Program-made: the position numbers and the translations under genes
The notes under the pieces: model-generated
Told to the model about the DNA's origin: nothing
The model's database searches: none
Seen by the model: only the letters and a program-made list of their open reading frames with translations
Shown here: piece by piece, positions 55,993 through 64,000 of the stretch
Layout of the letters: the number at the start of each line of letters is the position of its first letter
Numbering within the stretch: the first letter of the stretch is position 1
From: Stutzerimonas stutzeri
GTDB lineage: Bacteria; Pseudomonadota; Gammaproteobacteria; Pseudomonadales; Pseudomonadaceae
Direction of reading: 5' to 3'
DNA length: 64,000 nt
NCBI RefSeq assembly: GCF_024448695.1
Contig: NZ_JAMOHY010000006.1
Location: 62,001-126,000, forward strand

Positions 55993-57357
55993 ATGCAGAA
56001 AGAAACCGAAATCAAACTGCGCGTCAGTCGCGACACCCTGGCGGCGCTGCGTGACCACCCGTTGCTGAAGAAACGCAACAAGAGCGGCTGGCAGCGCCAC
56101 GAACTGTTCAATCAGTACTACGACACGCCCGGGCGTGAATTGGCTCAGGCGAAAGTCGCGCTGCGCCTGCGCCGCGACGGCGATCAGTTCATCCAGACGC
56201 TGAAGAGCCGTGGCCAGAGCGTAGCCGGCCTGTCCGAGCGCAACGAGTGGGACTGGTATCTGGACAAGGCCAAGTTGGACCCGAAGAAGCTCACCGACGA
56301 CTGCTGGCCGGCGGCACTCGCCGAACTGGACAAGAAAACCCTCAAACCGATCTTCACCACCGACTTCGTCCGCGAAAAGGCCGAGATCGCCTGGGGCCGC
56401 GGCAAGGCCAGGGTCGTGATCGAAGCGGCGCTGGACCTGGGCCAGGTGCTGATCGGCAAGCACGCCGAGGAAATCTGCGAGCTGGAACTGGAACTGCGCC
56501 AGGGCGAGCCCGAAGCGCTGCTGGAGCTGGCCAGCGAACTGGCCGCCGACCTGCCGCTGATGCCCTGCGACATCAGCAAGGCCGAACGCGGTTATCGCCT
56601 GCACGACGCTGACAGCTATGCGCTGAGCCTGCCCGCACCGGCCCTTGAGGCAAGCATGGCGCTGGACGACGCCCTCGCCGCGCTGGCCTGGCACCTGCTG
56701 GGCAACAGCCAGCGCCTGGCCGAGCAGTACCGCTTCAACGGCCACTGGAAACTGCTCGGCCAGTGGCTGCAGCAACTGATCGACCTGCGCGCCCTGCTCG
56801 GCAGCCTCGGCCAGGCCGCACCGCGCGCCAGCAGCCGTGAACTGCGCGAACGGCTGGACGCGCTGATCGGCGACTGGCGCCCGCGTATCGAAGCCGGTCA
56901 GGATGACGAAACGATCCGCCAGCAAGCACCCGGCGAATTCGCCACCGAACTCGATCAGCCGCGCTGGGGCCTGTTTTCGCTGAAGACTTCGTTATGGCTG
57001 TGGCAACGGGGCTGGACCTCTGCGCGCAACAATCGCGGCGAGCGCCAGGGCGCTGCCGAGCTGGGCAAATGGCTGCCACGCCAGCTGGCCGAAGAAGCCG
57101 TGGCGCTGCAGTTGCTGCGCTATCAGCAGCAACCGGAAGACCTTGCCGAGCAACGCCCGCGCATGGAGCGCCTGCTGGTCTGGCTACGGTTGGCGCGTAC
57201 GGTGCTGGACGTGCCCGAAACCGACCGCCTCTATGGCGAGCTGTCCAAACTCTACGAGCTGGCGCAGCAACCCCTGAGCGAAGACGTGCTCGATGCGCGT
57301 GTCGAACAGGCACGTACTGTGTGGACGCTCAAAGCCTGGAAGATGCTGACGAAGTAA
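55993..57357 (+). CDS. CYTH-CHAD protein, probable inorganic triphosphatase
   Basis: A 454-residue protein. The N-terminal CYTH domain (about 1-200) starts with the ExExK signature QKETEIKLRV and makes the triphosphate tunnel (RLRRDGD, FEREKAEIAWGRGKARVVIE region). The C-terminal CHAD domain (about 220-450) is a histidine-rich helical polyphosphate-binding module. E. coli YgiF of this layout hydrolyses triphosphate. The ATG at 55993 is chosen over a TTG at 55981. Adjacent phosphate genes fit a phosphate role. Confidence 0.92.
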   Translation: MQKETEIKLRVSRDTLAALRDHPLLKKRNKSGWQRHELFNQYYDTPGRELAQAKVALRLRRDGDQFIQTLKSRGQSVAGLSERNEWDWYLDKAKLDPKKLTDDCWPAALAELDKKTLKPIFTTDFVREKAEIAWGRGKARVVIEAALDLGQVLIGKHAEEICELELELRQGEPEALLELASELAADLPLMPCDISKAERGYRLHDADSYALSLPAPALEASMALDDALAALAWHLLGNSQRLAEQYRFNGHWKLLGQWLQQLIDLRALLGSLGQAAPRASSRELRERLDALIGDWRPRIEAGQDDETIRQQAPGEFATELDQPRWGLFSLKTSLWLWQRGWTSARNNRGERQGAAELGKWLPRQLAEEAVALQLLRYQQQPEDLAEQRPRMERLLVWLRLARTVLDVPETDRLYGELSKLYELAQQPLSEDVLDARVEQARTVWTLKAWKMLTK

Positions 57358-57371
57358 GCTGCGAGCCAAGC

Positions 57372-57473
57372 GTAGGGTGGATCACGCTTCACCGATCCAC
57401 GGGGTGGCAATCCACCGAGTGGCATCCCACCCGTCGGCGTCACGGTGGATGTAAAAAGCGACATCCACCCTAC
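57372..57473 (+). repeat. REP-like element, left copy
   Basis: A 102-bp element with 11-bp inverted ends (GTAGGGTGGAT and ATCCACCCTAC). The interior includes CACGCTTCACCGATCCAC and GTGGATGTAAAAAGCGACAT. The reverse complement of 59295-59383 repeats almost the same sequence, so the two copies face each other around the PulE-like gene. No transposase is present; it is a non-autonomous repeat. Confidence 0.85.
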
Positions 57474-57496
57474 ATCGGCTTTCCCAGGAGTTCTTG

Positions 57497-59281
57497 ATGT
57501 CCGTCTTCGCCCCGTCTGCTGCTGATCGCTTCCTCGACCTCAACGAGCTGCTGCGCGATCTGGTGGCGCAGGGCCGGCTCCTGCAGGAAACTGCCGAGCA
57601 GTGTCTGACGCTGCGCCGCAATACGGCGGCCAGCCAGCAGCATCCGCTGGAATTTCTTGCTGCGCAGCAACTGGATGACCTGATCCGTCCGGGCAAGAAG
57701 CTGGACCTGGAAACCCTGACCGTCTGGCTCGCCGAACAGGCCGGCCAGCCTTACCTGCGCATCGATCCGCTGAAGATCAACGTCGCGGCCATCACACCGC
57801 TGATGTCCTACGCCTTTGCCCAGCGCCACAAGATTCTCGCCGTGGCGGTGGATACCCAGAGCGTGACTATCGCCAGCGCCCAGCCGTTCGTGAACAGCTG
57901 GGAAGCCAATCTGACCCATGTGCTCAAGCGGTCGATCAAGCGGGTAGTGGCCAATCCGGTGGAGCTGCAGCGCTTCACCGTGGAGTTCTACCGGCTGGCC
58001 AAGTCGGTCAGTGGCGCCACCGCGACAGATCAGAAAATCAGCGGCACCGGCAATTTCGAGCAACTGCTCAACCTTGGCGCCAGCGATCAGGAGCCTGACG
58101 CCAACGACTCGCACATCATCAACATCGTCGACTGGCTGTTCCAGTACGCCTTCGACCAGCGCGCCAGCGACATTCACATCGAGCCGCGTCGCGAGCAGGG
58201 CACGGTGCGCTTTCGCATCGACGGCGTACTGCACAACGTCTATCAGTTCCCGCCACAGGTGACGATGGCAGTGGTCAGCCGGCTGAAATCCCTGGGCCGG
58301 ATGAACGTCGCCGAGAAGCGCAAACCGCAGGATGGCCGGGTCAAGACCAAGACGCCGGACGGCGGCGAAGTCGAGCTGCGTCTGTCGACCCTGCCGACGG
58401 CCTTCGGCGAAAAGATGGTGATGCGTATCTTCGACCCGGAAGTGCTACTCAAGGGCTTCGACCAGTTGGGCTTCTCCGCCGAAGACCTGCGCCGCTGGCA
58501 GAGCATGACCGGCCAGCCGAACGGCATCATCCTGGTCACCGGCCCCACCGGCTCGGGCAAGACCACTACGCTCTACACCACGCTCAAGCAGCTGGCGACG
58601 CCGGAAGTGAATGTCTGCACCATCGAAGACCCGATCGAGATGATCGAGGGCGCCTTCAACCAGATGCAGGTGCAGCACAACATCGAGCTGACCTTCGCCA
58701 GCGGCGTACGCGCGCTGATGCGCCAGGACCCGGACATCATCATGGTCGGCGAGATCCGCGATCTGGAGACCGCGGAGATGGCCATACAGGCGGCGCTGAC
58801 CGGCCATCTGGTGCTCTCCACCCTGCACACCAACGACGCGCCCAGTGCCATCACCCGCCTGCTGGAACTGGGCGTACCGCATTACCTGTTGCGCGCGACA
58901 TTGCTGGGCGTAATGGCCCAGCGCCTGGTGCGCACGCTGTGCCCGCATTGCAAGGCGCCCGTGCAGTTGGACGCCGATGACTGGCAAGCACTGACCAGGC
59001 CATGGAATGCGCCGCTGCCGAGCCATGCACAGCAGGCGGTGGGCTGCATCGAATGCCGGGACACGGGCTATCGGGGCCGCGCGGGGGTCTACGAAATCAT
59101 GCTGCTCAACGATGCCATCAAGCCGCTGATCACCGCCGACACGGACCTCGTCGCCCTGCGCCGCCAGGCCTTCAAGGACGGCATGCACAGCCTGCGCCTG
59201 TCCGGCGCGCAGAAGATCACGGCTGGACTGACCACGCTTGAGGAAGTGCTGCGGGTGACGCCGCAGAGCGAGCAGAAATAG
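57497..59281 (+). CDS. Stand-alone PulE/GspE-type secretion ATPase
   Basis: Hexameric traffic ATPase of 594 residues. N1-like domain (about 1-150), then a core with SDIHIEPRREQG near 217-228, Walker A TGPTGSGKTTTLYTTL near 350-365, DPDIIMVGEIRD near 412-423, HTNDAPSAITRL near 445, and a tetracysteine zinc site, CPHC with CIEC. AGGAG upstream supports the ATG at 57497. No other type II secretion or type IV pilus genes are near; the homologue in P. aeruginosa is likewise annotated only as a probable secretion ATPase. It is bracketed by inverted REP-like elements. Confidence 0.93.
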   Translation: MSVFAPSAADRFLDLNELLRDLVAQGRLLQETAEQCLTLRRNTAASQQHPLEFLAAQQLDDLIRPGKKLDLETLTVWLAEQAGQPYLRIDPLKINVAAITPLMSYAFAQRHKILAVAVDTQSVTIASAQPFVNSWEANLTHVLKRSIKRVVANPVELQRFTVEFYRLAKSVSGATATDQKISGTGNFEQLLNLGASDQEPDANDSHIINIVDWLFQYAFDQRASDIHIEPRREQGTVRFRIDGVLHNVYQFPPQVTMAVVSRLKSLGRMNVAEKRKPQDGRVKTKTPDGGEVELRLSTLPTAFGEKMVMRIFDPEVLLKGFDQLGFSAEDLRRWQSMTGQPNGIILVTGPTGSGKTTTLYTTLKQLATPEVNVCTIEDPIEMIEGAFNQMQVQHNIELTFASGVRALMRQDPDIIMVGEIRDLETAEMAIQAALTGHLVLSTLHTNDAPSAITRLLELGVPHYLLRATLLGVMAQRLVRTLCPHCKAPVQLDADDWQALTRPWNAPLPSHAQQAVGCIECRDTGYRGRAGVYEIMLLNDAIKPLITADTDLVALRRQAFKDGMHSLRLSGAQKITAGLTTLEEVLRVTPQSEQK

Positions 59282-59294
59282 GCTGGAGGCGATT

Positions 59295-59383
59295 GTAGGG
59301 TGGATGTCGCTTTTTACATCCACCAATACTCCGCACCCGGTGGATCGCCACCCGGTGGATCGGTGAAGCGTGATCCACCCTAC
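59295..59383 (-). repeat. REP-like element, right inverted copy
   Basis: An 89-bp element with GTAGGGTGGAT and ATCCACCCTAC ends, the inverse of the copy at 57372-57473 but 13 bp shorter in the middle. It begins 14 bp after the PulE-like stop, so it would fold as a hairpin in the 3' untranslated RNA. Confidence 0.85.
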
Positions 59384-59409
59384 GTTTCGTTCGCGATAAA
59401 CCCGCTCTG

Positions 59410-59454
59410 GGCCGAATTCATTCGGCCGACATGCGAAAGCCGAACACGTTCGGC
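59410..59454. repeat. Two short palindromes with CCGAA cores
   Basis: GGCCGAAT-TC-ATTCGGCC (59410-59427) and GCCGAA-CACG-TTCGGC (59439-59454), both perfect. They lie between the right REP-like element and the end of the convergent L,D-transpeptidase gene and resemble the palindrome at 51181. Confidence 0.6.
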
Positions 59455-59475
59455 ACTACGCTGCTTGCCGCCGAG

Positions 59476-60183
59476 TCAGCCCTGCCGCGCCGCCAATATC
59501 CCCGCCACGCGCGAAGGCTCGCAATTCAGATAGGCCGACGACTGCAGCCAGTCCTGATCGGGATACCAGGAAAACATGAACTGGCCGCCCTTGAGGCTAT
59601 CGACCACCATGCGCGCCACTTCCGGGCGCACTGCGGGGCAGCCCTGGCTACGACCGATGCGCCCCTGGGTAGTGATCCAGGCGGGATTAACGTAGTCCGC
59701 CGGATGAATGACGATCGCGCGCTCGCGGGCACGATCATTGACGCCAGGCTCCAGGCCATCCATGCGCAGTGAGTAGCCATGCTTGCCGGTATAGCTTTCA
59801 GACGTACGGAACAGGCCGATGCTCGACTGGTGACTGCCGACCACGTTGGAAAATTGCGTGGCCTGGTTTTCACCGGACTTCTGTCCGTGGGCAACGAAAT
59901 CCTCCAGCAGCAGACGACGCTGTCGCAGATCGAAAATCCACAGCCGACGCTCCGAGGAAGGCAGAGAAAAATCGATCACCGCCAGCCGCTGTGCTGGCCT
60001 GGCGCCATTGTTCACGGCGCACTTCATGGCAGCCACGGCGTGGGTCAGAACCTGGGTATCCAGAGTGGGTGCCACTCGCGACAGATCGTTCAGCAAGGGC
60101 TGGTAGGAGGGACTGGCGGAAACCAGCGGCGCAAACAGAAACAGGCCGGCGGCAAGGCACAGGTGCCGAAGCGTAGTCATCAT
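59476..60183 (-). CDS. Exported murein L,D-transpeptidase catalytic-domain protein
   Basis: A 235-residue periplasmic protein with a signal peptide (about 1-24, cleaved near VSA-SPSY). The catalytic region has the His in AIVIHPADYVNP and the nucleophilic cysteine in RIGRSQGCPAVRPEVAR, the L,D-transpeptidase pattern of the PF13645 type. It likely forms or modifies 3-3 peptidoglycan links or attaches proteins. A GAGG site precedes the tandem ATGs at 60183 and 60180. It is divergent from a second L,D-transpeptidase. Confidence 0.9.
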   Translation of the reverse strand: MMTTLRHLCLAAGLFLFAPLVSASPSYQPLLNDLSRVAPTLDTQVLTHAVAAMKCAVNNGARPAQRLAVIDFSLPSSERRLWIFDLRQRRLLLEDFVAHGQKSGENQATQFSNVVGSHQSSIGLFRTSESYTGKHGYSLRMDGLEPGVNDRARERAIVIHPADYVNPAWITTQGRIGRSQGCPAVRPEVARMVVDSLKGGQFMFSWYPDQDWLQSSAYLNCEPSRVAGILAARQG

Positions 60184-60416
60184 GTGCTAAATACCTCATC
60201 CGGTGCCAATGCCGACGGTCTCCCGTCAGGCCGGCGCCTATACTTGCTACCAAGCCCCAGTAGGGAGTAGCGAATCAGGTCAGACGAGGCAGAAAGCACG
60301 CCGGGAGCGTCTGACAGAGCATGTTGTAATGACCTGAAGGGGCCTGCTTTTCCCAGGCGCCGCAGCCGGTTTAGCGGCGCAGTCTAGCAGTCGGCGGGAT
60401 AATCTGGAGTGAAGCC

Positions 60417-62045
60417 TTGTACAAAAAACACGCATTTCGTCTGCTCGCCCCGCTGTTGCTGGCGCCCTTGCTGGCATGCGCAGAGCCGGTTAACGAGCAA
60501 CCTGCCCCCCTGTATGAAGCACTGCAAAGGCTCCCGGAGGCTTGCGCAAAACCGCTGTCCGATATCGATCAACAGGCTCGGGAACAGCTGCTCGCACTCT
60601 ATCGGCAACATCATTTTGAGCCGCTGTGGACTGCCTATGAGCAACTCGACCAGTTGTTGATTCAACTCGATGCACTGGCCGATGACGGGCTGGAGCCCGC
60701 CACCTATCACCCCGAAACCATTCGCCGCGCGCTGCAGACCGCCACTGCAGAACCCTTGCAGCGCGAGTGCAGCGACCTGCTCGCCAGCCACGGTTATCTT
60801 CTGGCGCTGCGGCATCTGGCTCAGGGTCGCCTCTCACAGGAGCGTCTAGAGCCGATCTGGCGCGGCCCAGGCGCCGTGCAACAGCAGCAGGAAAACACCC
60901 GCCTGCTGGAGATTGCCTCCCAGGCGCTGGAACAGGCATCACCACAACTGGCATTCGACAAGGCACGCCCCGCCCTGGAGCAGTACCGCAATCTGCGCAA
61001 GGCCTATGCCCAGCTGCGTACCGACGAGCAACCCGAGCCCCTGGCCATCCCTTCCGGCAATACCCTGCGTCCCGGCATGTCGGACCCGCGCCTGCCACTG
61101 CTGCGGCAGCGCTTGAGCGATGACGGCCACCTGGTGGATACAGCCTGGACCGCGGACGCTGCAGACAATCGTTACAACGCTTCCGACGAGGCGGCACTGA
61201 AGTCCTTCCAGCGCCATCACGGACTCCAGGACGACGGCATACTGGGCGCCGAAACACTCGCCATGCTGAATGCCACACGGGACGAGCGACTGGGCCAGCT
61301 CAGGGTGAACCTGGAACGTTTTCGCTGGTTTGCCCGCGATATCGAGGCACAGTCGCTGCTGGTGGATATCGCCGGCGGGCGCGTCATCCACATTCATCAA
61401 GGCCAGCCATTGTGGGAAACCCGCGCTCAGGTCGGACGCAGCACCCGACAAACACCGGCGATCAAGTCCAGCGTCACCCGCCTCACGCTAAACCCGACCT
61501 GGACAGTACCGCCAACCATCATGCGCGAGGACAAGCTGCCGAAGATTCGTGAAAATCTTGACTATCTCGCCCAACAGGGCCTGCAAGTCCTTGATCACCA
61601 GGGCAACCCGCTCGACCCGCAGCTGATCGACTGGCGCAATCCTGGCAACATTCTTCTGCGCCAGGCAGCAGGGCCGGACAATTCGCTTGGACGGGTGGCA
61701 ATCCGCTTCGCCAATCCCTTTTCAATCTACCTGCACGACACACCAAGCCAGAGCCTGTTCGCCCGCTCACAGCGGGCCTTCAGCTCCGGCTGCGTCAGGG
61801 TCGAATCGGTGATGCAGTTGATCGATCTGCTGCTGGCCGACACCGAGCACGTACGCTTCGAGCAGTTGCTTGAAACGGGCAAGACGTACGAATTTCGCTT
61901 GAGCCAACCGATGCCGATACTGCTCGCCTACTGGACAGCCGAAGCCGACAGTGCCGGCCAGCCACGCTATCGCCCCGACATCTACCAGCGTGACCGCAAC
62001 CTGCTTGCCGCACTGCGAGCCGCGGATCGATCAGCGATACCCTGA
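60417..62045 (+). CDS. L,D-transpeptidase, YcbB/LdtD type
   Basis: A 542-residue exported protein. The signal sequence (about 1-22, LAPLLLAPLLACA) may carry a lipobox (LLAC). A helical N-terminal domain, a peptidoglycan-binding domain near 225-285 (FQRHHGLQDDGILGAETLAML) and a YkuD-type catalytic domain near 300-460 follow. The catalytic His is in YLHDTPS and the nucleophile Cys in RAFSSGCVRVE. It starts with TTG at 60417 behind GGAG. LdtD in E. coli makes 3-3 crosslinks under envelope stress. Divergent from the smaller L,D-transpeptidase across 233 bp. Confidence 0.93.
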   Translation: MYKKHAFRLLAPLLLAPLLACAEPVNEQPAPLYEALQRLPEACAKPLSDIDQQAREQLLALYRQHHFEPLWTAYEQLDQLLIQLDALADDGLEPATYHPETIRRALQTATAEPLQRECSDLLASHGYLLALRHLAQGRLSQERLEPIWRGPGAVQQQQENTRLLEIASQALEQASPQLAFDKARPALEQYRNLRKAYAQLRTDEQPEPLAIPSGNTLRPGMSDPRLPLLRQRLSDDGHLVDTAWTADAADNRYNASDEAALKSFQRHHGLQDDGILGAETLAMLNATRDERLGQLRVNLERFRWFARDIEAQSLLVDIAGGRVIHIHQGQPLWETRAQVGRSTRQTPAIKSSVTRLTLNPTWTVPPTIMREDKLPKIRENLDYLAQQGLQVLDHQGNPLDPQLIDWRNPGNILLRQAAGPDNSLGRVAIRFANPFSIYLHDTPSQSLFARSQRAFSSGCVRVESVMQLIDLLLADTEHVRFEQLLETGKTYEFRLSQPMPILLAYWTAEADSAGQPRYRPDIYQRDRNLLAALRAADRSAIP

Positions 62046-62166
62046 CGATGACCAGACCGACGGTTCTGGCAGACCGCCATAGACCGGAGTTTACTGGTAC
62101 CAAGCCCGTCCCGAGCATCTTGCGCACCGGTGCAGGCCGCTGAGGACGACCCATGATTTTGCCGAC

Positions 62167-64000
62167 ATGGACAGACGAGCAGAAATCTTGAACGACGAAA
62201 ACCGCACCATTCGCAGGGACGAAACCGGACGGCAGGCAGCGCTGACCGACTACCGCATGCTCGATGCGCCCGACGCAGCGGCATTCGACGATCTGGTGTC
62301 GCTGGCTGCCGAGCTGTGCCACACCGCCAGCGCCGCCATTGTTTTCGACGATGGCGAGCGCCAGTGGATCAGGGCTTCGCACAATCTCGAAAGTGACGGC
62401 CATGCCTACGCCACCACACTCTGTGCCAGGGCGATGGAGCACCCACCCCTCCTGATCATTGAAAACCTTGCAGACGATCCTCAGGCCAAGCAGATGTCGG
62501 GCTTTTATGCTGCGGCACCGCTACATACCCCTGATGGATTGCCTCTGGGCGCACTGTGCGTGCTGGATACCGAACCACAACGGCTCAATGAGAAACAGCA
62601 GGCACAACTGCAGACACTCGCGCGGCAGATCATGGCGTTGCTGGAGCTGCGCCGGAGCCACCGCCCCGACGCACTCGACCCGACCAACCAGAACAATGGC
62701 TGCGCACATTTTCGCAGTGTCGTGGACCGGGCGAGCCAGGCCCTGCTGGAGGCCGAGCAGCGTGTCAGCCTGGCCAATGAAATCGCCTCCATCGGCGTCT
62801 GGGAGTATGAGCTCGAAGACAACACCCTGCGCTGGGACACTCAGCTCAAGGCGCTCGCTGGCATCGCGCCGAACGAACCGGAGCTGAGCATCGACGAATT
62901 TCTCGCCAGAATCCACATCGAAGACCGCCCCGCCCTGCTCGATGCCTTCCGCAAGGCCCTGGATGGCCAGGGTGAAGGCGAACTCAATCTCGACTACCGG
63001 GTTTACGATGTCGCCGGCGAAAAGTTCCGCTGGCTGACCAACCGGGGACGCCGCCTGCTGGACCCCGACGGCAAGATCCGCCTGCTCGGAACCGCACGGG
63101 ACATCACCGCCGAGCGCACTGCGGCGCTGAAACTGCTGAGCATGAATACCCTGCTCGAAGAGCAGATCCGGGAAAGGCAGCGCGCCGAGCAGCGCCAGAC
63201 CGTGCTCATGGAACTGGGTGACCTGCTGCGCGGCCAGCCTGACAGCAACACCATCGCCTACGCAGCGGTACAGGCGCTGGGCCAAACCCTGGACGTCTCC
63301 CGAACCGCCTTCCTAACCTTCCCCACGTGCTACCAGTTCGCCACCGTCGAGCGCTCCTGGAGCGACGGTGCACTGGACGATTACAGCGAAGACCTGTGCT
63401 TCGCTGATTACGGCGACTTCATCGACGACCTGCAGAACGATGAGCTGGTGGTGATCGCTGATGTACAGCACGACAATCGCACCACCTCCCAGGCTGCAGC
63501 GTTGCGGCAGCGGCATATCCAGAGCCTGGTCTGCGTGCCGCTACAGGAACAGGGACGGCTGAGCGCTGCCCTGATCCTTCTGCAGGATCGGCCCAGACAT
63601 TGGGCCGATGAGGACATCACCTTCATTCGCGAAGTGGCCGACCGCGCCTGGACGGCTGACGAACGTATCCGTGCCGAACGCGCGCTTCGCGCCAGCGAAG
63701 AACAGTTCCGCACGCTCGCCGACAACATGAGTCAGCTTGCCTGGATGGCGAACCCGGACGGGAAGATCTACTGGTACAACAAGCGCTGGTACGACTATAC
63801 CGGCACGACGCTTGAAGCCATGCTCGCCCTGAGTTGGCGCGCGGTAAACCACCCGGACCACCATGAACGGATCAGCGCCTCGCTAAAGCGTGCCGTGGCC
63901 ATTGGCTCGATCTGGGAGGAAACCTTCCCGCTGCGCGGCAAGGACGGCCAGTACCGCTGGTACCTGTCACGCGCACTGCCTATTCGCGATGATTTCGCCC
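62167..64000 (+). CDS. GAF-PAS-GAF-PAS sensor protein (C-terminus outside window)
   Basis: The open frame runs to the window end; about 611 residues are present. From the ATG at 62167: GAF domain (about 20-170; LCHTASAAIVFDDGERQWI and PLGALCVLDT), a PAS_3-type domain (about 205-325; IGVWEYELEDNTLRWD, WLTNRGRRLLDPDGKIRLLG in part), a coiled linker, a second GAF (about 345-500; VCVPLQEQGRLSAAL), and the start of another PAS_3 (about 515 onward; MSQLAWMANPDGKIYWYN). The output domain (kinase or cyclic-di-GMP enzyme) is outside. No transmembrane segment is seen, so it is probably cytoplasmic. A TTG at 62188 is an alternative start. Confidence 0.85.
   Translation, partial: MDRRAEILNDENRTIRRDETGRQAALTDYRMLDAPDAAAFDDLVSLAAELCHTASAAIVFDDGERQWIRASHNLESDGHAYATTLCARAMEHPPLLIIENLADDPQAKQMSGFYAAAPLHTPDGLPLGALCVLDTEPQRLNEKQQAQLQTLARQIMALLELRRSHRPDALDPTNQNNGCAHFRSVVDRASQALLEAEQRVSLANEIASIGVWEYELEDNTLRWDTQLKALAGIAPNEPELSIDEFLARIHIEDRPALLDAFRKALDGQGEGELNLDYRVYDVAGEKFRWLTNRGRRLLDPDGKIRLLGTARDITAERTAALKLLSMNTLLEEQIRERQRAEQRQTVLMELGDLLRGQPDSNTIAYAAVQALGQTLDVSRTAFLTFPTCYQFATVERSWSDGALDDYSEDLCFADYGDFIDDLQNDELVVIADVQHDNRTTSQAAALRQRHIQSLVCVPLQEQGRLSAALILLQDRPRHWADEDITFIREVADRAWTADERIRAERALRASEEQFRTLADNMSQLAWMANPDGKIYWYNKRWYDYTGTTLEAMLALSWRAVNHPDHHERISASLKRAVAIGSIWEETFPLRGKDGQYRWYLSRALPIRDDFA

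Overview
The window is chromosomal DNA from a Pseudomonas-type gammaproteobacterium. GC is high over most of its length. The run cysQ-nudE-yrfG ... pckA-hslO-hslR-rimB-rimK-amgS/amgR-tex-gshA-argA-argE-pit-DUF47-CYTH/CHAD-pulE-like ATPase follows, from memory, the order of the PA5175-PA5210 region of P. aeruginosa. AmgRS and a retropepsin-like gene beside rimK are also typical of pseudomonads. I cannot fix the species from sequence alone; the P. mendocina, oleovorans and stutzeri groups are all plausible.

Layout. (1) 1-1.5 kb: purE and the 5' part of purK, on the minus strand and cut by the window edge. (2) 1.67-4.93 kb: a visibly AT-richer restriction-modification island, all on the minus strand. 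It holds a Dcm/M.EcoRII-like cytosine methyltransferase with an N-terminal helix-turn-helix, an unknown 91-residue protein, Vsr mismatch endonuclease and an EcoRII-type endonuclease. (3) 5.16-6.55 kb: an unrecognised two-helix membrane protein. (4) 6.55-14.82 kb: a large divergent arsenic-resistance island. The left arm is arsO, acr3, an ArsP-like permease and a small thioredoxin. The right arm is an ArsC-ArsR fusion, arsH, a tyrosine/dual-specificity phosphatase, ynfA, an ArsJ-associated GAPDH and arsJ. A near-consensus promoter with an overlapping inverted repeat lies between the arms.

(5) 15-22 kb: L-asparaginase, an orphan dCache-PAS histidine kinase, cysQ, nudE, yrfG, fdhD and a glycine-zipper surface protein with a basic His/Lys tail. 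(6) 22.3-28 kb: a minus-strand acyl-CoA operon (thioesterase, Fe-alcohol dehydrogenase, acyl-CoA dehydrogenase, 3-hydroxyacyl-CoA dehydrogenase) opposite its probable LysR regulator. (7) 28-37 kb: accessory genes. These are a lone SdhB paralogue, an HPF-like protein, a lipoprotein, an NTP/NDP-type carrier overlapping an exported aldo/keto reductase, a membrane chemoreceptor with a FliA-type -10, and a cytoplasmic FIST-domain chemoreceptor. (8) 37-57.4 kb: conserved core genes for DNA repair (recQ), gluconeogenesis (pckA), heat shock (hslO, hslR), S6 glutamylation (rimB, rimK), envelope stress (amgRS), tex, glutathione (gshA), arginine (argA, argE) and phosphate/polyphosphate (pit, DUF47, CYTH-CHAD).

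(9) 57.4-64 kb: a stand-alone PulE/GspE-type ATPase bracketed by inverted copies of a roughly 100-bp REP-like element, two divergent L,D-transpeptidases, and the start of a GAF/PAS sensor that runs off the window.

The observations most worth following are the translationally coupled unknown gene inside the dcm-vsr-EcoRII locus, the arsenic island with a one-polypeptide reductase-repressor plus a phosphatase and YnfA of unexplained role, the orphan SdhB with an altered quinone-side residue, and the inverted repeat bracket around the secretion ATPase. No CRISPR array, tRNA, rRNA, prophage or transposase was seen.
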